NCBI GenBank assembly: GCA_948144175.1
Contig: CANXME010002149.1
Location: 2,894,001 to 2,958,000 of the forward strand
Length of the DNA: 64,000 nucleotides
Direction: 5' to 3'
Origin: Closterium sp. NIES-65
Taxonomy: Eukaryota; Streptophyta; Zygnematophyceae; Desmidiales; Closteriaceae
In this document: positions 42,632-54,500 of the stretch, piece by piece
How positions within the stretch are numbered: position 1 is the first letter of the stretch
Layout: the number at the start of each line of letters is the position of its first letter
Program-made: the position numbers and the translations under genes
The notes under the pieces: model-generated
What the model was told of the DNA's origin: nothing
Databases searched by the model: none
The model's input: only the letters and a program-made list of their open reading frames with translations

Positions 42632-45600
42632 CAAAATAGCAAGAACAAGGGCCTAGCATGTGCAAAATTGCAAGAACAAGGGCCTAGCGATTGCAAAATT
42701 GCAGGAATAAAGGCCTAGCGTGTGCAAAATTGCAACAACAAGGGCCTAGCGTGTGCAAAATTGCAAGAACAAGGGCCTAGCGTGTGCAAAATTGCAAGAA
42801 CAAGGGCCTAACCTGTGCAAAATAGCAAGAACAAGAACCTTGCGTGTGCAAAATTTCAAGAACAAGGGCCTAGCGTGTGCAAAATATCAAGAACAAGGGC
42901 CTAGCGTGTGCAAAATTGCAACAAGAAGGGCCTAGCGTGTGCAAAAGTTCAAGAACAAGGGCCTAGCGTGTGCAAAATAGCAAGAACAAGGGCCTAGCGT
43001 GTTGTCAAAATTGCAAGAACAAGGGCCTAGCGAGTGCAAAATTACAAGAACAAGGGCCTAGCGTGTGCAAAATAGCAAGAACAAGGGCCTAGCGTGTGCA
43101 AAATTTTAACAAGAAGGGCCTAGCGTGTGCAAAATTTCAAGAACAAGTGCCTAGCGTATGCAAAATTTCAAGAACAAGGGCCAAGCGTGTGCAAAATAGC
43201 GAGAACAAGGGCCTTGCGTGTGCAAAATTTCAAGAACAAGGGCCTAGCGTGTGCAAAATTGCAAGAACAAGGGCCTAGCGTGTGCAAAATTGCAACAACA
43301 AGGGCCTAGCATGTGCAAAATAGCAAGGACAAGGGCCTAGCGTGTGCAAAATTGCAAGAACAAGGGCCTAGCATGTGCAAAATTGCAAGAACAAGGGCCT
43401 AGCGAGTGCAAAATTGCAAGAACAAGGGCCTAGCGAGTGCAAAATTGCAAGAACAAGGGCCTAGTGTGTGTAAAATTGCAAGAACAAGGGCCTAGCGTGT
43501 GCAAAATTGCAAGAACAAGGGCTTAGCGTGTGCAAAATTTCAAGAACAAGGGCCTAGCGAGTGCAAAGTTGCAAGAACAAGGTCCTAGCGTGTGCAAAAT
43601 TGCAAGAACAAAGGCCTAGCGATTGCAAAATTGCAAGAACAAAGGCCTAGCGTGTGCAAAATTGCAAGAACAAGGGCCTAGCGAGTGCAAAATTGCAAGA
43701 ACAAGGGCCTAGCGAGTGCAAAATTGCAAGAACAAGGGCCTAGCGTGTGCAAAATTGCAAGAACAAGGGCCTAGCGTGTGCAAAATTGCAAGAACAAGGG
43801 CTTAGCGTGTGCAAAATTGCAAGAACAAGGGCTTAGCGTTTGCAAAATTTAAAAAACAAGGGCCTAGCGAGTGCAAAATTGCAAGAACAAGGGCCTAGCG
43901 TGTGCAAAATTGCAAGAACAAGGGCCTTGCGTGTGCAAAATTTTAAGAGAAAGGGCCTAGCGTGTGCAAAATAGCAAGAACAAGGGCCTAGCGAGTGCAA
44001 AATTGCAAGAACAAGGGCCTAGCGTGTGCAAAATAGCTAGAACAAGGACCTAGCGTGAGCAAAAGTTCAAGATCAAGGGCCTAGCCTGTGCAAAATTTCA
44101 AGAACAACGGCCTAGCGAGTGCAAAATAGCAAGAACAACGGCCTAGCGAGTGCAAAATAGCAAGAACAAGGGCCTAGCGTGTGCAAAATTTCAAGAACAA
44201 GGGCATAGCGTGTGCAAAATTAAAAAAACAAAGGCCTATCGTGTGCAAAATTGCAAGAACAAGGGCCTAGCGTATGCAAAATAGCAAGAACAAGGGCCTT
44301 GCGTGTGCAAAATTTCAAGAACAAGAGCCTAGCGTGTGCAAAATAGCAAGAACAAGGGCCTAGCAAGTGCAAAACTACAAGAACAAGGGCCTAGCGTGTG
44401 CAAAATTGCAAGAACAAGGGCCTAGCGTGTGCAAAATTGCATCAAGAAGGGCCTATCGTGTGCAATATTTCAAGAACAAGTGCCTAGCGTGTGCAAAATT
44501 TCGAGAACAAGGGCTTAGCGTGTGCAAAATAGCAAGAACAAGGGCCTTGCGTGTGCAAAAGTTCAAGAACAAGGGCCTAGCGTGTGCAAAATTGCAACAA
44601 GAAGGGCCTAGCGTTTGCAAAATTTCAAGAACAAGTGCCTAGCGTGTACAAAATTTCGAGAACAAGGGCCAAGCGTGTGCAAAATAGCAAGAAGAAGGGC
44701 CTTGCGTGTGCAAAATTTCAAGAACAAGGGCCTAGCATGTGCAAAATTGCAAGAACAAGGGCCTAGCGTGTGCAAAATTGCAACAACAAGGGCCTAGCGT
44801 GTGCAAAATAGCAAGAACAAGGGCCTAGCGTGTGCAAAATTGCAAGAACAAGGGCCTAGCATGTGCAAAATTGCAAGAACAAGGGCCTAGCGAGTGCAAA
44901 ATTTCAAGAATAAGGGCCTAGCGAGCGCAAAATTGCAAGAACAAGGGCCTAGCGTGTGCAAAATTGCAAGAACAAGGGCCTAGCGTGTGCAAAATTGCAA
45001 GAACAAGGGCTTAGTGTGTGCAAAATTGCAAGAACAAGGGCTTAGCGTGTGCAAAATTTCAAGAACAAGGGCCTAGCGAGTGCAAAATTGCAAGAACAAG
45101 GGCCTAGCGTGTGCAAAATTGCAAGAACAAGGGCCTAGCGATTGCAAAATTGCAAGAACAAGGGCCTAGAGAGTGCAAAATTGCAAGAACAAGGGCCTAG
45201 CGTGTGCAAAAATGCAAGAACAAGGGCCTAGCATGTGCAAAATTGCAAGAACAAGGGCTTAGCGTGTGCAAAATTGCAAGATCAAGAAACCAGCGTGTGC
45301 AAAATTGGAAGAACAAGGGCCTAGCGTGTGCAAAATAGCAAGAACAAGGGCCTAGCGTGTGCAAAATTGCAAGCACAAGGGCTTAGCGTGTGCAAAATTT
45401 CAAGAACAAGGGCCTAGCGAGTGCAAAATTGCAAGAACAAGGGCCTAGCGTGTGCAAAATTGCAAGAACAAGGGCCTAGCGTTTGCAAAATAGCAAGAAC
45501 AAGTGCCTAGCATGTGCAAAATTGCAAGAACAAGGGCCTAGCTATTGCAAAATTGAAAGAACAAAGGCCTAGCGTGTGCAAAATTGCAACAACAAGGGCC

Positions 45601-48600
45601 TAGCGTGTGCAAAATTGCAAGAACAAGGGCCTAGCCTAGCGTTTTCAAAATTGCAAAAACAAGGGCCTAGTGTGTGCAAAATAGCTATAATAAGGGCCTA
45701 GCGTGTGCAAAATTGCAAAAACAAGGGCCTAGCATGTGTAAAATAGCTAGAACAAGGGCCTAGCGTGTGCAAAATTTCAAGAATAAGGGCCTAGCGCGTG
45801 CAAAATTGCAAGAACAAGGGTCTAGCGTGTGCAAAATAGCAAGAACAAAATCCTAGGGAGTGCAAAATTGCAAGAACAAGGGCCTAGCTTGTGCAAAATA
45901 GCTAGAACAAGGGCCTAGCTTGTGCAAAATTGCAAGAACAAGGGCCTTGCGTGTACAAAATAGCAAGAACAAGGGCCTAGCGTGTGCAAAATAGCAAGAA
46001 CAAGGGCCTAGCGTGTGCAGAATTGGAAGAACAAGGGCCTAGCATGTGCAAAATTGCAAGAACAAGGGCCTAGCGAGTGCAAAATTGCAAGAACAAGGGC
46101 CTAGCGAGTGCAAAATTGCAAGAACAAGGGCCTAGCGTGTGCAAAATAGCAAGAACAAGGGCCTAGCGTGTGCAAAATTGCAAGAACAAGGGCCTAGCGC
46201 GTGCAAAATTTCAAGAACTAGGGCCTAACGCGAGCAAAATTGCAAGAACAAGGGCCTAACATGTGCAAAATAGCAAGAAAACAAAGCCTAGCGAGTGCAA
46301 AATTGCAAGAACAAGGGCCTAGCGTGTGCAAAATAGCTAGAACAAGGGCCTAGCGTGTGCAAAATTGCAAGAACAAGGGCCTTGCGTGTGCAAAATTTCA
46401 AGAACAAGGGCCTAGCGTGTGCAAAATTACAAGAACAAGGGCCTAGCGAGTGCAGAATTGCAAGAACAAGGGCCTAGCATGTGTAAAATAGCTAGAACAA
46501 GGGCCTAGCGTGTGCAAAATTGCAAGAACAAGGGACTAGCGTGTGCAAAATTGCAAGAACAAGGGCCTAGCGTGTGCAAAATTGCAAGAACAAGAGCTTA
46601 GCGTGTGCAAAATTGCAAGAACAAGGGCTTAGCGTGTACAAAATAGCAAGAACAAGGGCCTAGCGTGTGCAGAATTGGAAGAACAAGGGCCTAGCATGTG
46701 CAAAATTGCAAGAACAAGGGCCTAGCGAGTGCAAAATTGCAAGAACAAGGGCCTAGCGTGTGCAAAATTGCAAGAACAAGGGCCTAGCGTGTGCAAAATA
46801 GCAAGAACAAGGGCCTAGCGTGTGCAAAATTGCAAGAACAAGGGCCTAGCGCGTGCAAAATTTCAAGAACTAGGGCCTAACGCGAGCAAAATTGCAAGAA
46901 CAAGGGCCTAACGTGTGCAAAATAGCAAGAAAAGAAAGCCTAGCGAGTGCAAAATTGCAAGAACAAGGGCCTAGCGTGTGCAAAATAGCTAGAACAAGGG
47001 CCTAGCGTGTGCAAAATTGCAAGAACAAGGGCTTAGCGTGTGCAGAATTGGAAGAACAAGGGCCTAGCATGTGCAAAATTGCAAGAACAAGGGCCTAGCG
47101 AGTGCAAAATTGCAAGAACAAGGGCCTAGCGAGTGCAAAATTGCAAGAACAAGGGCCTAGCGTGTGCAAAATAGCAAGAACAAGTGCCTAGCGTGTGCAA
47201 AATTGCAAGAACAAGGGCCTAGCGCGTGCAAAATTTCGAGAACTAGGGCCTAACGCGAGCAAAATTGCAAGAACCAGGGCCTAACGTGTGCAAAATAGCA
47301 AGAAAACAAAGCCTAGCGAGTGCAAAATTGCAAGAACAAGGGCCTAGCGTGTGCAAAATAGCTAGAACAAGGGCCTAGCGAGTGCAAAATTGCAAGAACA
47401 AGGGCCTAGCGAGTGCAGAATTGCAAGAACAAGGGCCTATCATGTGTAAAATAGCTAGAACAAGGGCCTAGCGTGTGCAAAATTGCAAGAACAAGGGCCT
47501 AGCGTGTGCAAAATTGCAAGAACAAGGGCCTAGCGTGTGCAAAATTGCAAGAACAAGGGCTTAGCGTGTGCAAAATTGCAAGAACAAGGGCTTAGCGTGT
47601 ACAAAATAGCAAGAACAAGGGCCTAGCGTGTGCAGAACTGCAAGAACAAGGGCCTAGCATGTGCAAAATTGCAAGAACAAGGGCCTAGCGAGTGCAAAAT
47701 TGCAAGAACAAGGGCCTAGCGAGTGCAAAATTGCAAGAACAAGGGCCTAGCGTGTGCAAAATAGCAAGAACAAGGGCCTAGCGTGTGCAAAATTGCAAGA
47801 ACAAGGGCCTAGCGCGTGCAAAATTTCAAGAACTAGGGCCTAACGCGAGCAAAATTGCAAGAACAAGGGCCTAACGTATGCAAAATAGCAAGAAAAGAAA
47901 GCCTAGCGAGTGCAAAATTGCAAGAACAAGGGCTTAGCGTGTGCAAAATTGCAAGAACAAGGGCTTAGCGTGTACAAAATAGCAAGAACAAGGGCCTAGC
48001 GTGTGCAGAATTGGAAGAACAAGGGCCTAGCATGTGCAAAATTGCAAGAACAAGGGCCTAGCGAGTGCAAAATTGCAAGAACAAGGGCCTAGCGTGTGCA
48101 AAATTGCAAGAACAAGGGCCTAGCGTGTGCAAAATAGCAAGAACAAGGGCCTAGCGTGTGCAAAATTGCAAGAACAAGGGCCTAGCGCGTGCAAAATTTC
48201 AAGAACTAGGGCCAAACGCGAGCAAAATTGCAAGAACAAGGGCCTAACGTGTGCAAAATAGCAAGAAAAGAAAGCCTAGCGAGTGCAAAATTGCAAGAAC
48301 AAGGGCCTAGCGTGTGCAAAATAGCTAGAACAAGGGCCTAGCGTGTGCAAAATTGCAAGAACAAGGGCTTAGCGTGTGCAGAATTGGAAGAACAAGGGCC
48401 TAGCATGTGCAAAATTGCAAGAACAAGGGCCTAGCGAGTGCAAAATTGCAAGAACAAGGGCCTAGCGAGTGCAAAATTGCAAGAACAAGGGCCTAGCGTG
48501 TGCAAAATAGCAAGAACAAGGGCCTAGCGTGTGCAAAATTGCAAGAACAAGGGCCTAGCGCGTGCAAAATTTCGAGAACTAGGGCCTAACGCGAGCAAAA

Positions 48601-50242
48601 TTGCAAGAACCAGGGCCTAACATGTGCAAAATAGCAAGAAAACAAAGCCTAGCGAGTGCAAAATTGCAAGAACAAGGGCCTAGCGTGTGCAAAATAGCTA
48701 GAACAAGGGCCTAGCGAGTGCAAAATTGCAAGAACAAGGGCCTAGCGAGTGCAGAATTGCAAGAACAAGGGCCTATCATGTGTAAAATAGCTAGAACAAG
48801 GGCCTAGCGTGTGCAAAATTGCAAGAACAAGGGCCTAGCGTGTGCAAAATTGCAAGAACAAGGGCCTAGCGTGTGCAAAATTGCAAGAACAAGGGCTTAG
48901 CGTGTGCAAAATTGCAAGAACAAGGGCTTAGCGTGTACAAAATAGCAAGAACAAGGGCCTAGCGTGTGCAGAATTGCAAGAACAAGGGCCTAGCATGTGC
49001 AAAATTGCAAGAACAAGGGCCTAGCGAGTGCAAAATTGCAAGAACAAGGGCCTAGCGAGTGCAAAATTGCAAGAACAAGGGCCTAGCGTGTGCAAAATAG
49101 CAAGAACAAGGGCCTAGCGTGTGCAAAATTGCAAGAACAAGGGCCTAGCGTGTGCAAAATTTCAAGAACTAGGGCATAACGCGAGCAAAATTGCAAGAAC
49201 AAGGGCCTAACGTATGCAAAATAGCAAGAAAAGAAAGCCTAGCGAGTGCAAAATTGCAAGAACAAGGGCCTAGCGTGTGCAAAATAGCTAGAACAAGGGC
49301 CTAGCGTGTGCAAAATTGCAAGAACAAGGGCTTAGCGTGTGCAGAATTGGAAGAACAAGGGCCTAGCATGTGCAAAATTGCAAGAACAAGGGCCTAGCGA
49401 GTGCAAAATTGCAAGAACAAGGGCCTAGCGAGTGCAAAATTGCAAGAACAAGGGCCTAGCGTGTGCAAAATAGCAAGAACAAGGGCCTAGCGTGTGCAAA
49501 ATTGCAAGAACAAGGGCCTAGCGCGTGCAAAATTTCGAGAACTAGGGCCTAACGCGAGCAAAATTGCAAGAACAAGGGCCTAACGTGTGCAAAATAGCAA
49601 GAAAACAAAGCCTAGCGAGTGCAAAATTGCAAGAACAAGGGCCTAGCGTGTGCAAACTAGCTAGAACAAGGGCCTAGCGAGTGCAAAATTGCAAGAACAA
49701 GGGGCTAGCAAGTGCAAAATTGCAAGAACAAGGGCCTAGCGTGTGCAAAATAGCAAGAACAAGGGCCTAGCGTGTGCAAAATTGCAAGAACAAGGGCCTA
49801 GCGCGTGCAAAATTTCAAGAACTAGGGCCTAACGCGAGCAAAATTGCAAGAACAAGGGCCTAACGTGTGCAAAATAGCAAGAAAACAAAGCCTAGCGAGT
49901 GCAAAATTGCAAGAACAAGGGCCTAGCGTGTGCAAAATAGCTAGAACAAGGGCCTAGCGTGTGCAAAATTGCAAGAACAAGGGCCTAGCGTGTGCAGAAT
50001 TGGAAGAACAAGGGCCTAGCATGTGCAAAATTGCAAGAACAAGGGCCTAGCGAGTGCAAAATTGCAAGAACAAGGGCCTAGCGAGTGCAAAATTGCAAGA
50101 ACAAGGGCCTAGCGTGTGCAAAATAGCAAGAACAAGGGCCTAGCGTGTGCAAAATTGCAAGAACAAGGGCCTAGCGCGTGCAAAATTTCGAGAACTAGGG
50201 CCTAACGCGAGCAAAATTGCAAGAACAAGGGCCTAACGTGTG
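42632..50242. repeat. 31-bp satellite, block 3 (7.6 kb)
   Basis: About 245 units. The first 270 bases match the start of block 4. Bases 43400-46100 parallel 37500-40000, for example the GCGTTTTCAAAATTGC variant near 39490 and 45640. From 46250 to 49900 the AGAAAA(C/G)AAAGCC variant recurs at alternating spacings of about 370 and 600 bp, and GAACCAGGGCC recurs 1336 bp apart (47271 and 48607). Confidence 0.95.
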
Positions 50243-51505
50243 CGTCATCTACCCAGACGTCAAAGTCAATGGCCCGACCCTCAGCGTCAAAAGCGAGGAC
50301 ACTAGGGGTAGCCATGACCACAGACGTCTAGCAATGCAAACAGTAGGGGGAGGGCAGTGCAGTGACAGAGGCACTGCTCTCACCAGACAGGGCGGTTCGG
50401 GCAGCTCGGTAGCACAGCAGTTCGGCAACGTGGCGGCTCGAGCGACTCGGCAGCTACTGCAGCTCGGCTGCACCCGCGGCTCGGCTCCTCAGCTGCTCAG
50501 GTGGCTCGGGCGGCTCGGGTGGCTCGGGCGACTCGGGCGGCTCGGGCGGCTCGGGCGGCTCGGGCGATTCGGGCGGCTCAGGCGGTGCGGGCGGCTCGGC
50601 TGCGTAGGGCGGCAGGGCCGCTGGTAGGGCGTCTGGGCCGGGTCGAAGGTAGGGCGACGGGGCCGGGGCGCAGGTAGGGCGGCGGGGCCGAGGCGCAGGT
50701 AGGGCGACGGGGCCGGGGCGCAGGTAGGGCGACGGGGCCAGGTCTCAGGTAGGGCGACGGGGCCGGGTCGAAGGTAGGGCGACGGGGCCGGGGCCGGGTC
50801 GAAGGTAGGGCAACGAGGCCGGGGTCGAAGGTAGGGCGACGGGGCCGAGGCGCAGGTAGGGCGACGAGGCCGGGGCGCAGGCAGGGCGACGGGGCCTGGT
50901 CTCAGGTAGGGCGACAGGGCCAGTTTAGGTAGAGCGACGGGGCCGGGTCGAAGGTAGGGCGACGGGGCCGGGGCGCAGGTAGGGCGACGGGGCCGGGGTC
51001 GCAGTGGGGCGGCGGGGCCGGGGTCGCAGGTAGGGCGATGGGGCCGGGGTCGCAGGTAGGGCGACGGAGCCTGGGTCGCAGGTAGGGCGACGGGGCCGGG
51101 GTCGCAGGCAGGGCGACGGGGCCGGGGTCACAGGTAGGGCGACGGGGCCGGGGTCGCAGGTAGGGCGACGGGGCCGGGGTTGCAGGTAGGGCGACGGGGC
51201 TGGGGTCGCAGGTAGGTTGACAGGGCCGGGGTCGCAGGTAGGGCGACGGAGCCGGGGTCGCTAAGGTGGCGCGACAAAGGCAGAGAGGGGAGCGCAACTC
51301 TGGGCAGGAAATTTTTTTTTTTCGAAGTGGTGGGCCCTAGGCACAGTTCCCACGAGGGAACCTGCTCGATACCATGTGAAAATTGAAACGAGAATGAATG
51401 AACTATGAATGAAGTGGGTACAAGTACTAACCCTAATTGGGTTGTACCCCCTATGGGATACCCCACTGTAGCCTACACAAAAATATAAGCTATAAAGTTC
51501 TGACA
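50243..51505 (-). mobile_element. copia 5'-end fragment in satellite, copy 2
   Basis: Near-identical to 41361-42631, offset by 8882 bp. Visible differences are a two-base loss near 50923, a six-base loss near 50965 and a few substitutions. It contains the same 24 gag codons (50315-50243), leader, primer site (51361-51374) and LTR (51375-51505). The flanking satellite is also shared, so this arose by duplication of the array, not by a second transposition. Confidence 0.9.
51375..51505 (-). repeat. 5' LTR in copy 2 fragment (131 bp)
   Basis: Matches 42501-42631 except for one visible change near its start (TGTCAGAAC). Confidence 0.85.
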
Positions 51506-54500
51506 CAAAATAGCAATAACAAGGGCCTAGCATGTGCAAAATTGCAAGAACAAGGGCCTAGCGATTGCAAAATTGCAAGAATAAAGGCCTAGCGTGTGCA
51601 AAATTGCAACAACAAGGGCCTAGCGTGTGCAAAATTGCAAGAACAAGGGCCTAGCGTGTGCAAAATTGCAAGAACAAGGGCCTAACCTGTGCAAAATAGC
51701 AAGAACAAGGACCTTGCGTGTGCAAAATTTCAAGAACAAGGGCCTAGCGTGTGCAAAATATCAAGAACAAGGGCCTAGCGTGTGCAAAATTACAAGAACA
51801 AGGGCCTAGCGTGTGCAAAATAGCAAGAACAAGTGCCTAGCGTGTGCAAAATTTCGAGAACAAGGGCCAAGCGTGTGCAAAATAGCAAGAACAAGGGCCT
51901 TGCGTGTGCAAACTTTCAAGAACAAGGGCCTAGCGTGTGCAAAATTGCAACAAGAAGGGCCTAGCGTGTGCAAAATTTCAAGAACAAGTGCCTAGTGTGT
52001 GCAAAATTTCGAGAACAAGGGCCAAGCGTGTGCAAAATAGCAAGAACAAGGGCCTTGCGTGTGCAAAATTTAAAGAACAAGGGCCTAGCGTGTGCAAAAT
52101 GGCAAGAACAAGGGCCTAGCGTGTGCAAAAATTGCAACAACAAGGGCCTAGCGTGTTGTCAAAATTGCAAGAACAAGGGCCTAGCGAGTGCAAAATTACA
52201 AGAACAAGGGCCTAGCGTGTGCAAAATAGCAAGAACAAGGGCCTAGCGTGTGCAAAATTTTAACAAGAAGGGCCTAGCGTGTGCAAAATTTCAAGAACAA
52301 GTGCCTAGCGTGTGCAAAATTTCAAGAACAAGGGCCAAGCGTGTGCAAAATAGCGAGAACAAGGGCCTTGCGTGTGCAAAATTTCAAGAACAAGGGCCTA
52401 GCGTGTGCAAAATTGCAAGAACAAGGGCCTAGCGTGTTCAAAATTGCAACAACAAGGGCCTAGCATGTGCAAAATAGCAAGGACAAGGGCCTAGCGTGTG
52501 CAAAATTGCAAGAACAAGGGCCTAGCATGTGCAAAATTGCAAGAACAAGGGCCTAGCGAGTGCAAAATTGCAAGAACAAGGGCCTAGCGAGTGCAAAATT
52601 GCAAGAACAAGGGCCTAGCGTGTGTAAAATTGCAAGAACAAGGGCCTAGCGTGTGCAAAATTGCAAGAACAAGGGCCTAGCGTGTGCAAAATTGCAAGAA
52701 CAAGAGCCTAGCGTATGCAAAATAGCAAGAACAAGGGCCAGCGTGTGCAAAATAGCAAGAACAAGGGCCTAGCATGTGCAAAATAGCAAGACGAAGGGCC
52801 TTGCGTGGGCAAAATTTCAAGAACAAGGGCCTAGCGTGTGCAAAATAACAAGAACAAGGGCCTAGCGTGTGCATAATTGCAACAAGAAGGGCCTAGCGTG
52901 TGCACAATTTCAAGAACAAGGGCCTAGCGAGTGCAAAATAGCAAGAACAAGGGCCTAGCGTGTTGTCAAAATTGCAAGAACAAGGGCCTAGCGAGTGCAA
53001 AATTACAAGAACAAGGGCCTAGCGTGTGCAAAATAGCAAGAACAAGGGCCTAGCGTGTGCAAATTTGCAACAAGAAGGGCCTAGCATGTGCAAAATTTCA
53101 AGAACAAGTGCCTAGCGTGTGCAAAATTTCGAGAACAAGGGCCAAGCGCGTGCAAAATAGCGAGAACAAGGGCCTTGCGTGTGCAAAAGTTCAAGAACAA
53201 GGGCCTAGCGTGTGCAAAATTGCAAGAACAAGGGCATAGCGTGTGCAAAATTGCAACAACAAGGGCCTAGCGTGTGCAAAATAGCAAGGACAAGGGCCTA
53301 GCGTGTGCAAAATTGCAAGAACAAGGGCCTAGCATGTGCAAAATTGCAAGAACAAGGGCCTAGAGAGTGCAAAATTGCAAGAACAAGGGCCTAGCGAGTG
53401 CAAAATTGCAAGAACAAGGGCCTAGCGTGTGTAAAATTGCAAGAACAAGGGCCTAGCGTGTGCAAAATTGCAAGAACAAGGGCTTAGCGTGTGCAAAATT
53501 GCAAGAACAAGGGCCTAGCGTGTGCAAAATTGGAAGAACAAGGGCCTAGCGTATGCAAAATAGGAAGAACAAGGGCCTAGCGTGTGCAAAATTGCAAGAA
53601 CAAGAGCCTAGCATATGCAAAATAGCAAGAACAAGGGCCTAGCGTGTGCAAAATAGCAAGAACAAGGGCCTAGCATGTGCAAAATAGCAAGAAGAAGGGC
53701 CTTGCATGTGCAAAATTTCAAGAACAAAGGCCTAGCGTGTGCAAAATAACAAGAACAAGGGCCTAGCGTGTGCATAATTGCAACAAGAAGGGCCTAGCGT
53801 GTGCACAATTTTAAGAACAAGGGCCTAGCGAGTGCAAAATAGCAAGAACAAGGGCCTAGCGTGTTGTCAAAATTGCAAGAACAAGGGCCTAGCGAGTGCA
53901 AAATTACAAGAACAAGGGCCTAGCGTGTGCAAAATAGCAAGAACAAGGGCCTAGCGTGTGCAAAATTGCAACAAGAAGGGCCTATTATGTCCAAAATTAC
54001 AAGAACAAGGGCCTAGCGTGTGCAAAATAGCAAGAACAAGTGCCTAGCGTGTGCAAAATTTCGAGAACAAGGGTCAAGCGTGTGCAAAATAGCAAGAACA
54101 AGGGCCTTGCGTGTGCAAACTTTCAAGAACAAGGGCCTAGAGTGTGCAAAATTGCAACAAGAAGGGCCTAGCGTGTGCAAAATTTCAAGAACAAGTGCCT
54201 AGCGTGTGCAAAATTTCGAGAACAAGGGCCAAGCGTGTGCAAAATAGCAAGAACAAGGGCCTTGCGTGTGCAAAATTTAAAGAACAAGGGCCTAGCGTGT
54301 GCAAAATGGCAAGAACAAGGGCCTAGCGTGTGCAAAAATTGCAACAACAAGGGCCTAGCGTGTTGTCAAAATTGCAAGAACAAGGGCCTAGCGAGTGCAA
54401 AATTACAAGAACAAGGGCCTAGCGTGTGCAAAATAGCAAGAACAAGGGCCTAGCGTGTGCAAAATTTTAACAAGAAGGGCCTAGCGTGTGCACAATTTCA

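Noticed and set aside
50243-51505. An independent second copia insertion
   Set aside because: It has the same breakpoint in gag, the same leader and the same flanking satellite as copy 1, so array duplication explains it better.
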